NCBI GenBank assembly: GCA_905221385.1
Contig: CAJNCV010000016.1
Span: forward strand, 1 to 33,465
Source of the DNA: a bacterium
Lineage (GTDB): Bacteria; Bacillota; Bacilli; Lactobacillales; Streptococcaceae
Reading direction: 5' to 3'
DNA length: 33,465 nucleotides
Shown piece after piece: positions 6,668-16,193 of the stretch; within the stretch, counting starts at the first letter, position 1; each line of letters opens with the position of its first letter. Under the pieces are notes generated by a model. That model was not told the DNA's origin, searched no databases, and saw nothing but the letters and a program-made list of their open reading frames with translations. A program made the position numbers and the translations under genes.

Positions 6668-7519
6668 ATGGAGCAGATTGGAAAAGTCTTTAGACAATTA
6701 CGAGAGTCAAGAAATATTTCGCTGAGACAGGCGACTGGGGGACAATTTTCTCCGTCTATGTTGTCCCGATTTGAAACTGGTCAGAGTGAGCTTTCGGTGG
6801 AAAAGTTTCTGTTTGCCCTAGAAAATATATCTGCGAATGTAGAGGAAATCCTCTTTCTGGCGAGAGGTTTTCAGTATGATACAGATTCTGAGTTGAGAAA
6901 AGAAATCACAGATATCTTGGTTCCAAGGAACATAGCACCTCTCGAGGACTTGTATCGTAAGGAGTATCAAAAGCATGCCCATTCTCAAAACAAACAGAAA
7001 CATATTCTAAATGCTATTATTATCAAGTCGTATATGAAGAGCATGGATGAAACGATAGAGTTAACAGCAGAGGAAGGGAAAGTCCTTCATGACTACTTGT
7101 TTTCTACCGAGATTTGGGGAATCTATGAACTCAATTTGTTCTCAGTCAGTTCTCCATTCTTATCTGTTTCTCTTTTTACTAGGTATGTACGAGAAATGGT
7201 CCGCAAATCTGATTTTCTAATGGAAATGTCTGGAAACCGAAACCTTTTTCACACTATGCTATTGAATGGTTTTTTAGCCAGTATTGAGTGTGAAGAATTT
7301 ACCAATGCTCATTATTTTAAACGTGTCATCGAAGAGCATTTCTACAAGGAAAATGAGACCTATTTCCGAATTGTCTATTTGTGGGCAGAAGGTCTTCTTG
7401 ATAGCAAGCAGGGTAGAGTCAAGGAAGGTCAGAAAAAGATGGAAGATGCTGTCCATATTTTTGAGATGCTTGGTTGTAACAAATCTGCCGAATACTACAG
7501 AAAAGCAACCGATTGTTGA
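6668..7519 (+). CDS. Rgg/GadR/MutR-family transcriptional regulator
   Basis: A 283-residue cytoplasmic regulator. An HTH of the Cro/CI type covers about residues 5-60 (GKVFRQLRESRNISLRQATG, then FSPSMLSRFETGQSELSVEK). The rest is a helical repeat region typical of Rgg proteins, which often bind short peptide pheromones. AAGGAG lies 7 nt before the ATG. The next gene, 200 bp on, is an MFS exporter on the same strand, a common pairing in which the regulator controls its neighbour. I found no convincing pheromone (shp-type) gene beside it, so whether it answers to a peptide is unknown. A terminator-like hairpin at 7557-7609 separates the two genes. Confidence 0.85.
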   Translation: MEQIGKVFRQLRESRNISLRQATGGQFSPSMLSRFETGQSELSVEKFLFALENISANVEEILFLARGFQYDTDSELRKEITDILVPRNIAPLEDLYRKEYQKHAHSQNKQKHILNAIIIKSYMKSMDETIELTAEEGKVLHDYLFSTEIWGIYELNLFSVSSPFLSVSLFTRYVREMVRKSDFLMEMSGNRNLFHTMLLNGFLASIECEEFTNAHYFKRVIEEHFYKENETYFRIVYLWAEGLLDSKQGRVKEGQKKMEDAVHIFEMLGCNKSAEYYRKATDC

Positions 7520-7556
7520 ATATCTGCAAACTAAGAAAATAATTTAAAATTTGAAG

Positions 7557-7609
7557 CGATAGAACTCTTGTCCTCTCTCATGTCATCAAAGAGATTTTAT
7601 CGTTTTTTT
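7557..7609 (+). terminator. Probable terminator after the Rgg gene
   Basis: CGATAGAACTCT (7557-7568) pairs imperfectly with AGAGATTTTATCG (7590-7602) across a 21-nt loop, followed by seven T (7603-7609). Confidence 0.55.
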
Positions 7610-7663
7610 AGCTTTTTTTGTGTGTTGCATATATTCAAAAGTTTACCCTTTTAAATTTCTAAG

Positions 7664-7672
7664 TGCTATACT
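7664..7672 (+). promoter_or_regulatory. Extended -10 promoter of the MFS gene
   Basis: TGC plus TATACT (7667-7672). A possible -35 TTTACC (7642-7647) has a long 19-nt spacer. The start codon is 46 nt downstream. Confidence 0.6.
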
Positions 7673-7718
7673 GTAGTCATATTTCATATAGGGATTATAA
7701 CAAGAAGGGAGATTACCT

Positions 7719-8966
7719 ATGAAACTATTGTTTAGAAATCAAGCTTATCGTCTTTTGACTTTGTCACGCTTCTTCAATGCCTTTGGTGCTTCAATTTTTA
7801 ACCTGGTATTTATCGTCTATGCATCGACCCTGCCACACGCTTCTTTTGCGGTTGCTATGGCGAATATTGTCATGATTCTTCCGACCCTCTTTACAGTTTT
7901 TGTAGGGATTCGGGCAGATTACACAAGGGACAAGGTCAAATGGATGACCTATAGCGGTTTATTTCAGGCGGTTTTATTTTTTCTAGCAGGCCTAGTTGTT
8001 CAGCAAGCTAGTCTCTTTGCCTTTTCTAGCCTGTGTTTGATCAATGTTATCAGTGATGTCATCAGTGATTTTGCTGGTGGTTTGCGCATGCCTCTTATTA
8101 AGGAAAAGGTAGCTGAAGATGATCTGATGGAGGCTTATTCTTTTTCCCAGTTCATCACCTATATTTCAGCCATTGGTGGTCAAGCTTTCGGAGTCTGGCT
8201 CTTAGGTCTATCGGTCAATAATTTTTCTCTCGTTGCGGGAATCAATGCCTGTTTTTTCCTAGTATCAGCCGCTATTCTCTTTTTAGGAAGAAGCAAATTG
8301 GGCCTGTCACTTTCATCTGCTGATGATGAAATTCTAAAAAATGAGAAGCTTTCTATCAAAGAGCAGTTCCTAACAATTTACCGAAATTTACGTCTTGTTT
8401 TTCTAAAAAGTGGACAGAAAAACTTTGGTTTCATGATCTTTGCTGTCTTGCTTATCAATGCTTTGGGTGGCGCTTTAGGAAGCATTTATAACATCTTCTT
8501 TTTGAGTCATTCTCTCTTGAATTTTTCTTACACAGAGGCACTATTTATCGAGCAAGTCTGTGTTTTATTAGCTATCATCATCAGTAGCCTTACGGGCAAT
8601 GATTATTTTGGGAAGCAGTCCTTGCCTAGATTGATGATGTGGGCGACATTAGGAGTCAGTCTAGTTGGTCTGGCTAACTTATTCAATCAAGTCGTGCTTG
8701 GTTTGCTATTTCTCTTTTTTACTCTGTATGTGTCTGGTAAAGTTTCACCAAAGATTAGTGCCATGCTCATGAAAAATCTAGCTCCAGATGTTCTAGCTCG
8801 TACCAGTAATTTTTTAGGTTTATTGTTTACCTTATCAGTACCTCTTGGTACAGCCTGTTTTTCACTTGTAGCCGTATGGGATATGCAGTTGACTTGGATG
8901 TTATTTGTTGGTCTTTCCTTGCTGGCTATCCTTCTGACAAGTCTGAATCTCAAAAATGATATTTGA
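7719..8966 (+). CDS. MFS transporter, Mef-like efflux family
   Basis: A 415-residue integral membrane protein with about 12 hydrophobic segments and the MFS loop between helices 2 and 3 (GIRADYTRDKVK, near residues 63-74). The N-terminus MKLLFRNQAYRLLTLSRFFN and overall length resemble Gram-positive drug or macrolide efflux MFS proteins. The substrate cannot be read from the sequence. AAGGGAG lies 8 nt before the ATG. It follows an Rgg-type regulator, which may control it. There is no clear terminator between it and the hisS promoter. Confidence 0.85.
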   Translation: MKLLFRNQAYRLLTLSRFFNAFGASIFNLVFIVYASTLPHASFAVAMANIVMILPTLFTVFVGIRADYTRDKVKWMTYSGLFQAVLFFLAGLVVQQASLFAFSSLCLINVISDVISDFAGGLRMPLIKEKVAEDDLMEAYSFSQFITYISAIGGQAFGVWLLGLSVNNFSLVAGINACFFLVSAAILFLGRSKLGLSLSSADDEILKNEKLSIKEQFLTIYRNLRLVFLKSGQKNFGFMIFAVLLINALGGALGSIYNIFFLSHSLLNFSYTEALFIEQVCVLLAIIISSLTGNDYFGKQSLPRLMMWATLGVSLVGLANLFNQVVLGLLFLFFTLYVSGKVSPKISAMLMKNLAPDVLARTSNFLGLLFTLSVPLGTACFSLVAVWDMQLTWMLFVGLSLLAILLTSLNLKNDI

Positions 8967-9004
8967 ATCCTAATTTTTTCTCACTGTTTTAATCCCTTTA
9001 TTTA

Positions 9005-9013
9005 TGGTAAAAT
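9005..9013 (+). promoter_or_regulatory. Extended -10 promoter of hisS
   Basis: TGG plus TAAAAT (9008-9013) within TTTATGGTAAAATAA. The same core stands before aspS (11537-11545) and pbp1b (26398-26406). The leader to the ATG at 9043 is about 23 nt, too short for a T-box. Confidence 0.65.
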
Positions 9014-9042
9014 AAGACTATTAAGTTTAAAGAGGATTCCCT

Positions 9043-10323
9043 ATGAAATTACAAAAACCAAAAGGAACGCAGGATATTCTACCTGCTGAGTCTGCTAAAT
9101 GGCAGTACGTTGAGGGCTTTGCTCGTGAAATTTTCAAGCGCTATAACTATGCAGAAGTGCGCACGCCTATTTTTGAACACTACGAGGTCATCAGTCGTTC
9201 TGTCGGGGACACGACTGATATCGTAACCAAGGAAATGTACGACTTCTATGACAAGGGTGACCGCCATATCACCCTCCGTCCAGAAGGAACTGCGCCCGTT
9301 GTCCGTTCCTATGTGGAAAATAAACTCTTCGCCCCAGAAGTGCAAAAGCCAAGTAAGTTCTATTATATGGGCCCTATGTTCCGTTATGAGCGTCCACAAG
9401 CAGGTCGTTTACGCCAGTTTCACCAGATTGGTGTCGAGTGCTTTGGTTCTAGCAATCCAGCTACCGATGTGGAAACCATCGCTATGGCAGCTCATTTCTT
9501 GAAAGAAATCGGCATCCAAGGTGTCAAATTGCACCTCAACACTCTCGGAAATCCTGAGAGCCGTGCGGCTTATCGTCAGGCCTTGATCGACTATTTGACA
9601 CCGCTCAAGGAGACCTTGTCGAAGGATAGCCAACGTCGTTTGGAGGAAAATCCTCTCCGTGTCTTGGACTCTAAGGAAAAAGAAGACAAGGTGGCAGTAG
9701 AAAATGCGCCGTCTATCTTGGACTTCCTTGATGCAGAAAGCCAAGCTCATTTTGATACTGTGCGTCAGATGTTGGAAAATCTGGGTGTAGACTATATCAT
9801 CGATACCAATATGGTACGTGGTTTGGACTACTATAACCACACCATTTTCGAGTTTATCACTGAGATTGAGGGAAATGATTTGACAGTCTGTGCGGGTGGT
9901 CGTTACGATGGTTTGGTTGCTTACTTTGGTGGTCCTGAAACTGCTGGATTTGGTTTTGGACTTGGTGTAGAGCGCCTGCTTCTTATCCTTGAAAAGCAAG
10001 GTGTAACCCTCCCTATCGAGAATGCCCTAGATGTCTATATCGCAGTCTTGGGTGAAGGAGCAAATGTCAAGGCCTTGGAATTGGTACAAACCCTTCGCCA
10101 ACAAGGTTTCAAAGCAGAGCGTGATTACCTCAACCGTAAACTCAAAGCTCAGTTCAAGTCAGCTGATGTCTTTGCGGCTAAGACCCTCATTACCCTAGGA
10201 GAGAGTGAAGTCGAAAGCGGACAAGTGACGGTCAAAAACAACCAAACACGAGAAGAAGTTCAAGTGTCACTTGATGCTATCAATCAAAATTTCTCAGAAA
10301 TCTTTGAAAAATTAGGCTTTTAA
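9043..10323 (+). CDS. hisS: Histidyl-tRNA synthetase
   Basis: Charges tRNA-His; cytoplasmic class IIa dimer of 426 residues. Class II motif 2 is [20 protein letters not shown], the histidine-binding signature is [13 protein letters not shown] followed by CAGGRYDGL, and motif 3 is [13 protein letters not shown]. The C-terminal anticodon-binding domain runs from about residue 330. The start follows AGAGGA. Its stop TAA overlaps the ATG of the next small gene (TAATG), which suggests translational coupling. An extended -10 lies at 9005-9013. Confidence 0.97.
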   Translation: MKLQKPKGTQDILPAESAKWQYVEGFAREIFKRYNYAEVRTPIFEHYEVISRSVGDTTDIVTKEMYDFYDKGDRHITLRPEGTAPVVRSYVENKLFAPEVQKPSKFYYMGPMFRYERPQAGRLRQFHQIGVECFGSSNPATDVETIAMAAHFLKEIGIQGVKLHLNTLGNPESRAAYRQALIDYLTPLKETLSKDSQRRLEENPLRVLDSKEKEDKVAVENAPSILDFLDAESQAHFDTVRQMLENLGVDYIIDTNMVRGLDYYNHTIFEFITEIEGNDLTVCAGGRYDGLVAYFGGPETAGFGFGLGVERLLLILEKQGVTLPIENALDVYIAVLGEGANVKALELVQTLRQQGFKAERDYLNRKLKAQFKSADVFAAKTLITLGESEVESGQVTVKNNQTREEVQVSLDAINQNFSEIFEKLGF

Positions 10324-10535
10324 TGGTAGAAAAACTGGTCAGGACCTTACTCCTGACTCTCTTTTTCCTAGGATCAACATTGCTCTTGCTTGCTCCAAAA
10401 TATCTTTATAAAATCATTACTACCGTTTCTATTTTTGCAAGAGGAATTCGCTTATTATCCCTTTTAGTTGCGACTGTATTCCACATTTTTATCAAAATGA
10501 TGCGAATAACAATGCTAAGTCTTCATTTCAAATAG
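10323..10535 (+). CDS. Small membrane protein of unknown function, overlapping hisS
   Basis: A 70-residue protein, not recognised. Two hydrophobic stretches (about 6-24 and 31-57) flank a basic turn, with Arg and Lys at both ends, so a two-helix membrane peptide is likely. The ATG shares its A with the hisS stop (TAATG) and has no good Shine-Dalgarno sequence, so translation probably depends on ribosomes finishing hisS. The next gene, a CPBP membrane protein, starts 9 nt after it. That tight packing and the open frame support a real gene, but conservation could not be tested here. Confidence 0.55.
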   Translation: MVEKLVRTLLLTLFFLGSTLLLLAPKYLYKIITTVSIFARGIRLLSLLVATVFHIFIKMMRITMLSLHFK

Positions 10536-10544
10536 GAGTCTTTT

Positions 10545-11186
10545 ATGAAACTACTTAAAAATCTTGGCTGGTTTCTTCTAGCTGTTTTATCCTTTTTCTT
10601 TGGCTATGGTCTGGTTCAGAGTATGGCTTTATCAGCGCTTGACCTAGGGGCTTCAATCTTTGGAGTCTTGCCACTTTATGTCGCCCTGTCAGGGGCCTAT
10701 GTTTATGGAGTTTACAGATGGTATCAGACAGAAAAGGTTAGCATCCAGACAACAGCTTTTAATCGTTATATCTGGTTGCCTACTCTGGTTTTGCTAGTGG
10801 CGATTACAGCCCAGTTCTTTTTGCCAGAAGATCCGTCAGTCAATCAACAAATCGTATCACAACTGACAGTTGCTCAGCCTGTCTTTGGTTTCTTTATGGT
10901 AGTGGTCTTTGCTCCTCTGACGGAAGAACTCATCTTTAGAGGGATGCTGGCGCGCTATCTCTTTCCTAAGCAGAACAACAGCAAACAGACAGCTCTGTTT
11001 CTCCTCGTATCAAGTGTGCTTTTTGCCTTGATTCATTTTCCAGGGACTTTGCAACAGTTTTTAGTTTATGCTAGTCTGGGATTGAGTTTGGGTCTGGCTT
11101 ATGTGAGCCGAAAAGGTCTTCTTTATAGCATTTCTCTCCACGCTTTGAATAATTTAATCGGCTTTTTGATGATACTCATGCTATAA
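10545..11186 (+). CDS. CPBP-family (CAAX/Abi) intramembrane metalloprotease-like protein
   Basis: A 213-residue membrane protein with about six helices. The three signature motifs are present: Glu127-Glu128 with Arg132 (TEELIFRGML), Phe160 with His164 (FALIHFPG), and His199 with Asn203 (HALNNL). Bacterial relatives process peptides or act in bacteriocin self-immunity, but most have no known substrate. AGGAG lies 7 nt before the ATG. It lies between two small membrane-protein genes in one apparent transcript from hisS, with gaps of 9 and 17 nt. Confidence 0.88.
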   Translation: MKLLKNLGWFLLAVLSFFFGYGLVQSMALSALDLGASIFGVLPLYVALSGAYVYGVYRWYQTEKVSIQTTAFNRYIWLPTLVLLVAITAQFFLPEDPSVNQQIVSQLTVAQPVFGFFMVVVFAPLTEELIFRGMLARYLFPKQNNSKQTALFLLVSSVLFALIHFPGTLQQFLVYASLGLSLGLAYVSRKGLLYSISLHALNNLIGFLMILML

Positions 11187-11203
11187 TAGAGTCAGGAGGT
11201 CAC

Positions 11204-11422
11204 ATGAAACGAGTAATTTTATTAGCAGTGATACAGGCGGTCGTTCTCTTCTTTATCATCGGGGCACTTGCCTATGCCTTTAAAGGCGACTTCTTTTACA
11301 ACTATCTAGCAGTTGTCTTTGCGCCTATTGCAGGTGTCTTACGTTTTGCTTCGGCTTATGCGACGGAGATTGTTCTACCTAAAAAGGCAGCCGAGATTGC
11401 TGAAAAGCGTAAAAAAGGTTAG
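11204..11422 (+). CDS. Small membrane protein of unknown function
   Basis: A 72-residue protein, not recognised. It has two hydrophobic segments (about 3-26 and 33-48) and a strongly charged tail (KKAAEIAEKRKKG), probably in the cytoplasm. A strong AGGAGG lies 4-5 nt before the ATG, so it should be well translated. It starts 17 nt after the CPBP gene and is followed by an intrinsic terminator, so it closes the hisS transcript. Whether it works with the CPBP protein is a guess based on position only. Confidence 0.75.
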   Translation: MKRVILLAVIQAVVLFFIIGALAYAFKGDFFYNYLAVVFAPIAGVLRFASAYATEIVLPKKAAEIAEKRKKG

Positions 11423-11438
11423 GAATCATAATCAGAGA

Positions 11439-11466
11439 ATCTGATGACGTTTTCATCGGATTTTTT
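11439..11466 (+). terminator. Terminator of the hisS-CPBP transcript
   Basis: ATCTGATGA (11439-11447) pairs with TCATCGGAT (11453-11461, one G-U) and a run of T ends at 11466. Confidence 0.85.
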
Positions 11467-11536
11467 GTCTGTTCGTTTTGATTTCTAAAGACAATCAAAC
11501 TTTTCTGCTGATTTTCATGAAGAGCCTGCGCTTTTA

Positions 11537-11545
11537 TGGTAAAAT
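11537..11545 (+). promoter_or_regulatory. Extended -10 promoter of aspS
   Basis: TGG plus TAAAAT (11540-11545) in TTTTATGGTAAAATAG. The leader is about 22 nt and carries GAGGAGAG before the ATG at 11574. Confidence 0.7.
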
Positions 11546-11573
11546 AGTAACAGAATAAAAGAGGAGAGAAAAC

Positions 11574-13337
11574 ATGAAACGTAGTATGTATGCTGGTCGT
11601 GTTCGTGAGGAACATATCGGACAAGAAATTACCTTGAAAGGATGGGTTGGCCGTCGTCGTGACCTTGGTGGTTTGATCTTTATCGACCTTCGTGACCGTG
11701 AAGGAATCATGCAGTTGGTTATCAACCCTGAAAAAGTATCTGCAGAGGTTATGGCAACAGCTGAAAGCCTTCGTAGCGAATTTGTTATCGAGGTGACTGG
11801 TCAAGTCGTTGCGCGTGAGCAAGCTAATGATAAATTGCCGACTGGTGCGGTTGAGTTGAACGTGACAGTTCTTACAGTGCTTAATACAGCTAAAACAACG
11901 CCATTTGAGATTAAGGATGGCATTGAGGCCAATGACGATACACGTTTGCGTTACCGTTACCTTGACCTTCGTCGTCCAGAAATGCTAGAAAACCTTAAAC
12001 TTCGTGCTAAAGTGACCCACTCTATCCGTAATTACTTGGATGAGTTGGAGTTTATCGATGTGGAGACGCCATTCCTTTCTAAGTCAACACCAGAAGGGGC
12101 GCGTGATTATTTGGTGCCATCTCGTGTCAATAAAGGGCATTTCTACGCTCTTCCTCAGAGCCCACAAATCACGAAACAGCTCTTGATGAATGCTGGTTTC
12201 GACCGCTATTACCAAATCGTTAAATGTTTCCGTGATGAGGACTTGCGTGGAGACCGCCAGCCTGAGTTTACCCAAGTCGACTTGGAAACGTCTTTCCTTA
12301 CGGAGCAAGAAATCCAAGATATCACAGAAGGTTTGATTGCGCGCGTGATGAAAGAAACCAAAGGCATTGACGTGACGCTTCCATTCCCTCGTATGAAGTA
12401 TGATGATGCGATGGCTCTTTATGGTTCTGATAAGCCAGATAAGCGTTTTGACATGTTGCTTCAGGACTTGACAGAAGTGGTCAAGGGTGTTGATTTTAAA
12501 GTCTTCTCAGAAGCACCTGCTGTTAAAGCCATTGTAGTCAAAGGCGCAGCAGACAACTATTCACGTAAAGACATCGACAAGATGACCGAAGTAGCCAAGC
12601 AGTATGGTGCCAAAGGTCTTGCTTGGGTCAAGGTTGTGGATGGAGAATTAAACGGACCAGTTGCCAAATTCTTGACTGGTATCCAAGCAGAATTGACTGC
12701 AGCACTTGGTCTTGGAGATAAGGATTTGGTTCTCTTTGTGGCGGATACGCTTGAGGTAGCCAATGCAACACTTGGTGCCCTTCGTGGACGTATTGCTAAA
12801 GAGCTTGGCTTGATTGATAACGATAAATTCAACTTCCTTTGGGTGGTTGATTGGCCGATGTTTGAATGGTCTGAAGAAGAAGGTCGCTACATGAGCGCCC
12901 ACCATCCGTTCACTCTTCCACAGGAAGAAACAGCTCACGAATTAGAAGGTGATTTGGCTAAGGTTCGTGCCATTGCTTACGATATCGTCTTGAACGGTTA
13001 TGAGCTTGGTGGCGGTAGCCTTCGTATCAACCAAAAAGACCTTCAAGAACGCATGTTCAAGGCTCTTGGTTTCTCAGCTGAAGAAGCAAATGACCAGTTT
13101 GGTTTCCTTCTTGAAGCCATGGACTATGGCTTCCCACCACACGGAGGTTTGGCTATTGGACTTGACCGTTTTGTGATGCTCTTAGCAGGAGAAGAAAATA
13201 TCCGTGAAGTCATTGCCTTTCCTAAGAACAACAAGGCAACCGACCCAATGACACAAGCTCCATCAACAGTCGCTCTCAAACAACTAGAGGAACTCAGCTT
13301 ACAAGTAGAAGAAGATGAAACAAGCAAAACGAATTAA
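11574..13337 (+). CDS. aspS: Aspartyl-tRNA synthetase, bacterial type
   Basis: Charges tRNA-Asp; cytoplasmic class IIb dimer of 587 residues. Order of domains: N-terminal OB fold (about 1-105, [20 protein letters not shown]), motif 1 region [12 protein letters not shown], the [13 protein letters not shown] loop, motif 2 [18 protein letters not shown], a bacterial GAD insertion, and motif 3 [21 protein letters not shown] site precedes the ATG. Its last 23 nt overlap the start of the YitT-family gene in another frame. Confidence 0.97.
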   Translation: MKRSMYAGRVREEHIGQEITLKGWVGRRRDLGGLIFIDLRDREGIMQLVINPEKVSAEVMATAESLRSEFVIEVTGQVVAREQANDKLPTGAVELNVTVLTVLNTAKTTPFEIKDGIEANDDTRLRYRYLDLRRPEMLENLKLRAKVTHSIRNYLDELEFIDVETPFLSKSTPEGARDYLVPSRVNKGHFYALPQSPQITKQLLMNAGFDRYYQIVKCFRDEDLRGDRQPEFTQVDLETSFLTEQEIQDITEGLIARVMKETKGIDVTLPFPRMKYDDAMALYGSDKPDKRFDMLLQDLTEVVKGVDFKVFSEAPAVKAIVVKGAADNYSRKDIDKMTEVAKQYGAKGLAWVKVVDGELNGPVAKFLTGIQAELTAALGLGDKDLVLFVADTLEVANATLGALRGRIAKELGLIDNDKFNFLWVVDWPMFEWSEEEGRYMSAHHPFTLPQEETAHELEGDLAKVRAIAYDIVLNGYELGGGSLRINQKDLQERMFKALGFSAEEANDQFGFLLEAMDYGFPPHGGLAIGLDRFVMLLAGEENIREVIAFPKNNKATDPMTQAPSTVALKQLEELSLQVEEDETSKTN

Positions 13338-14256
13338 GCGGTGGCGCTATTATCTGCGCCGCTTTGCTTATCAGATAAAAATCTTACGAGTTTTACAAAG
13401 TATCTCTCGGGAAAAATATGATGAGAAAATCTCGGCTTCTCTGGTCTATGGATTTTTGTCAGCAGTAGCAGTCAATTTCTTTTTTCAACCAGGACACGTT
13501 TACTCCAGTGGTGCAACGGGTTTGGCACAGATTATCTCTGCCTTGAGTCATCACTGGTTTGGCTTTTACATTCCGATATCGCTAACCTTTTATGCTATCA
13601 ATTTTCCGTTGATGATTTTAGCTTGGTATCAGATTGGACATAAATTTACGGTCTTTACTTTTATTACAGTATCCATGAGTTCCCTCTTTATCCAGCTTGT
13701 ACCAGTTGTGACCTTGACAGAGGATCCCATTATCAATGCCCTTTTTGGGGGTGTTGTCATGGGCTTAGGGATTGGTTTTGCACTCCGTAACAATATTTCT
13801 AGCGGAGGTACAGATATCGTCAGTTTGACCATTCGTAAGAAGACAGGTAAGAATGTCGGTAGCATTTCTTTCCTGGTAAATGGAACCATCATGCTGATAG
13901 CAGGTCTAACCTTTGGTTGGAAATACGCCCTCTACTCCATGATTACCATCTTTGTCTCCAGTCGTGTGACAGACGCGGTCTTTACCAAGCAAAAACGAAT
14001 GCAGGCCATGATTGTGACCAATAATCCTGATAAGGTAATCGCAAAAATCCATAAAAAATTGCACCGCGGAGCAACTATGATCCACGATGCAGAAGGAACT
14101 TATAATCATGAAAGAAAAGCAGTCTTGATTACAGTTATCACACGAGCAGAGTTTAATGATTTTAAACACATCATGAAACAAGTTGATCCGACAGCCTTTG
14201 TCTCTGTATCCGAAAATGTCCACATCCTAGGACGATTCGTAGAAACAGACAATTAA
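13315..14256 (+). CDS. YitT-family membrane protein (DUF161 plus DUF2179)
   Basis: A 313-residue membrane protein of unknown role. A basic N-terminus ([15 protein letters not shown]) leads to five or six helices from about residue 40 to 220, including the family motif [14 protein letters not shown] and [11 protein letters not shown] soluble DUF2179 domain follows (about 230-313, [20 protein letters not shown]). The start lies inside aspS, 23 nt before its stop, behind GAAGAAG, so the two are coupled. A later start is possible (the basic tail is not essential to the family), but no good site is seen. A two-way terminator follows. Confidence 0.85.
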   Translation: MKQAKRIKRWRYYLRRFAYQIKILRVLQSISREKYDEKISASLVYGFLSAVAVNFFFQPGHVYSSGATGLAQIISALSHHWFGFYIPISLTFYAINFPLMILAWYQIGHKFTVFTFITVSMSSLFIQLVPVVTLTEDPIINALFGGVVMGLGIGFALRNNISSGGTDIVSLTIRKKTGKNVGSISFLVNGTIMLIAGLTFGWKYALYSMITIFVSSRVTDAVFTKQKRMQAMIVTNNPDKVIAKIHKKLHRGATMIHDAEGTYNHERKAVLITVITRAEFNDFKHIMKQVDPTAFVSVSENVHILGRFVETDN

Positions 14257-14265
14257 TAATACTCA

Positions 14266-14297
14266 AAAGACCAGCCTTGAGGCTGGTCTTTATTTTT
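14266..14297 (+). terminator. Two-way terminator between the YitT gene and malR
   Basis: AAGACCAGCC (14267-14276) pairs with GGCTGGTCTT (14281-14290) around TTGA, then TATTTTT. The right arm touches the malR stop codon (14290-14292). On the minus strand the T-tract is short (TTTTGAG). Confidence 0.9.
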
Positions 14298-15276
14298 CGA
14301 TAATTTTGTGTCCAATCAACTGGCGGTAACAAATCTGTTTATTGTTTTTAGCATCGTTGATGATCTGGAGAATGGTTTCAAAGGAAACGCGCCCAAGTTC
14401 CAGACTATTGATATCGACATAAGCTACGAGGTCAAGTCGAGGATTGACAGAGTCGAAACTCAAGACAGGAACAGTTAACTGATGCTTATTGATGTAGTCA
14501 CAAACTCCTTCTGCTAGGAGACTATCGGTTGTGATGATAGCGTCAATCTGTGGATCGTGATTGAACAGGAGTTCACTGAATTGATACCCTTTTTCTTCTA
14601 GAAATTCGGTCGCAAAGTAGGTTAAGTCGGTATCAATCGGAAGTTGGTGTTGTTTGAGTGCGGACTCATAGCCAGTTAGACGATCTTGCGTTACGAAGAG
14701 TCGCTTTGTACCCCCGATAAAGGCAATTCGTTTGCATCCTTTTTTGATGAAATACTCTGTCGCATCAAAGCCAGCTTGTACATTGTCATTATCAACAAGA
14801 GGGATAAAGGGTGAAGTAGATTTTCCGAGAATGAGGAAAGGGAACTGCTCATCGGCTACTAGCTTGACCAGAGGGTCTTCTTCTTCAGCGTAGAGGAAAA
14901 TCAAACCGTCAACACGCTTGCCATAAACCATCTGAGAAATCGCATTGAGCCGTTCTTTCTCATCTTTCCCTGTTGCAATCTGAATAGCGTAGTGGTTTTC
15001 AGACGCGACTTGGGCGATACCACGAAGGACAGATGGGAAGAAAGGATTTTGGTAAAAGGCATCCGAGTCATCAGGAAGCACCAGGCCGATAACCTGAGTA
15101 TAGCTGCTAACTAGACTGCGAGCATTGAGGTTGGGATGGTAGTTGAGTTCCTTCATAGCCTTACGAACTCGTTTTTTGGTTTCATCACTAATCGTTGATT
15201 TATTTTGAATGACGCGGGTAACAGTTGAAGGTGAGACACCTGCTGCCTTAGCCACATCTTTAATCGTCACGGGCAT
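14290..15276 (-). CDS. malR: Maltose operon repressor MalR (LacI family)
   Basis: DNA-binding repressor of maltodextrin genes. The 328 residues start with a LacI HTH and hinge (VTIKDVAKAAGVSPSTVTRV, residues 3-22, to about 60). The periplasmic-binding-like sensor domain follows (VIGLVLPDD, then RIAFIGGTKRLF). GGAG precedes the ATG. It sits 9 nt downstream of malA on the same strand, as in the pneumococcal malAR unit. Expected targets are the operators at 19845-19858 and 20217-20230. The malA-malR transcript starts at 16123-16151. Confidence 0.93.
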   Translation of the reverse strand: MPVTIKDVAKAAGVSPSTVTRVIQNKSTISDETKKRVRKAMKELNYHPNLNARSLVSSYTQVIGLVLPDDSDAFYQNPFFPSVLRGIAQVASENHYAIQIATGKDEKERLNAISQMVYGKRVDGLIFLYAEEEDPLVKLVADEQFPFLILGKSTSPFIPLVDNDNVQAGFDATEYFIKKGCKRIAFIGGTKRLFVTQDRLTGYESALKQHQLPIDTDLTYFATEFLEEKGYQFSELLFNHDPQIDAIITTDSLLAEGVCDYINKHQLTVPVLSFDSVNPRLDLVAYVDINSLELGRVSFETILQIINDAKNNKQICYRQLIGHKIIEK

Positions 15277-15285
15277 AAAAATCTC

Positions 15286-16092
15286 CTATTTATGGTAATC
15301 TGGATCACGGAAATGTGTCTTGTAAAAAATAGTGACCAGATAAAGAACAAAAAGAATGTTTTGTACAGTGATAAGGGTTGACATATTTTGGCCAAAAAGT
15401 CCCAAAATAAGCGTAATCAGAGTTGGTAATCCTAAACAGTTCAAGATAAAATGATAGCACTCTTTAAAGGTCTTAAATGAAAAGAGGCGTGATTTTTTTG
15501 TGATATAAAGGAGAAAGCTAGCCCCAAGAGAGACAATGAAGAAATTTAATCCAAAGAGGAAGCTTGCACCAAGAACGAGAAAGAGACTGATATAGACCCG
15601 GTTTTGTTGGTACCAGTCTTTAGAAATGGCCTGGGTTAAATCTTCCTTGCTCTGGAAACTCTCCGTTTGAATCGCGTGGTAGCGAATGCGAATTAGTTCC
15701 TTACTTTCCTTACTGATGACGAGTTCTTCCGTATCAAAATGAAGTTGTAAGTCCTTTGGCAATTCTTTGTTTTGGCTAGGGCCAATCAAAAGAGAAGGCT
15801 GCTGATTCTTCGTACCTGAGTAGTTCAGTTTTCCATCTACGATTTGTGTATTCTCTGACAAGTCCATGATCGCTTCATCTGTCAGTGGAGTGTAGACATT
15901 ATCGATAAAAGTATCCAGTGGATACGTTTCCTGTGAGCTGTTTTGAATGGCAATCGGAACCATAGACAAACTGATGAGGAAAATGCTCGTAAAGAGAAGC
16001 TGAAACCAGTTGAGACCGAAACGTTTTGATAGGGGCTTACGAAATCCCCAGATACTAGAGAAATACGAGAATGGATATGGAAGCATAGGCAT
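15286..16092 (-). CDS. malA: Maltodextrin locus membrane protein MalA (DUF1189)
   Basis: A 268-residue membrane protein of unknown biochemical role, always found with malR in pneumococcus-type mal loci. One helix near residues 30-50 is followed by an extracellular stretch of about 110 residues, then helices near 168-198 and 218-258, the DUF1189 layout. The site before the first ATG is weak (TAGAAAG), and an ATG two codons later (16086) is an alternative start. It has its own consensus promoter and is followed after 9 nt by malR. Confidence 0.85.
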   Translation of the reverse strand: MPMLPYPFSYFSSIWGFRKPLSKRFGLNWFQLLFTSIFLISLSMVPIAIQNSSQETYPLDTFIDNVYTPLTDEAIMDLSENTQIVDGKLNYSGTKNQQPSLLIGPSQNKELPKDLQLHFDTEELVISKESKELIRIRYHAIQTESFQSKEDLTQAISKDWYQQNRVYISLFLVLGASFLFGLNFFIVSLGASFLLYITKKSRLFSFKTFKECYHFILNCLGLPTLITLILGLFGQNMSTLITVQNILFVLYLVTIFYKTHFRDPDYHK

Positions 16093-16122
16093 CTTTCTAA
16101 AAGTGTTTTCTATATGAGTATT

Positions 16123-16151
16123 ATTATATAGAGAAATGTGCTTTATTTCAA
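16123..16151 (-). promoter_or_regulatory. Promoter of malA-malR
   Basis: On the minus strand TTGAAA (16151-16146), an exact 17-nt spacer and TATAAT (16128-16123). No MalR operator of the CGCAAACG type is visible beside it, so malAR may not be autoregulated through such a site. Confidence 0.85.
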
Positions 16152-16168
16152 GTCTAGCAAATCAATTC

Positions 16169-16193
16169 CTTATTGAAAGATGGTTTCAATAAG
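16169..16193. repeat. Perfect 10-bp inverted repeat upstream of the malA promoter
   Basis: CTTATTGAAA (16169-16178), a 5-nt loop and TTTCAATAAG (16184-16193). Its near edge is 18 bp upstream of the -35 hexamer. The 9-mer CAATAAGAT recurs at 16228-16236. There is no T-run, so an operator is more likely than a terminator; the protein is unknown. Confidence 0.6.

Noticed and set aside
7580..7654. A 24-codon hydrophobic frame starting ATGTCATCAAAG downstream of the Rgg gene, looking like a short peptide pheromone.
   Set aside because: It has no Shine-Dalgarno sequence, lacks the usual pheromone pattern (basic start, aliphatic core, Gly-Gly-type end) and is mostly made of the T-run of the Rgg terminator.
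9409..9999. A 196-codon minus-strand frame inside hisS.
   Set aside because: It is fully covered by the well-supported hisS gene, has no ribosome-binding site and shows no family features; a shadow of codon bias.
8967..11573. Possible T-box leaders before hisS, aspS and tyrS.
   Set aside because: The leaders are only about 20-30 nt, with promoter close to the start codon, so there is no room for a T-box fold.
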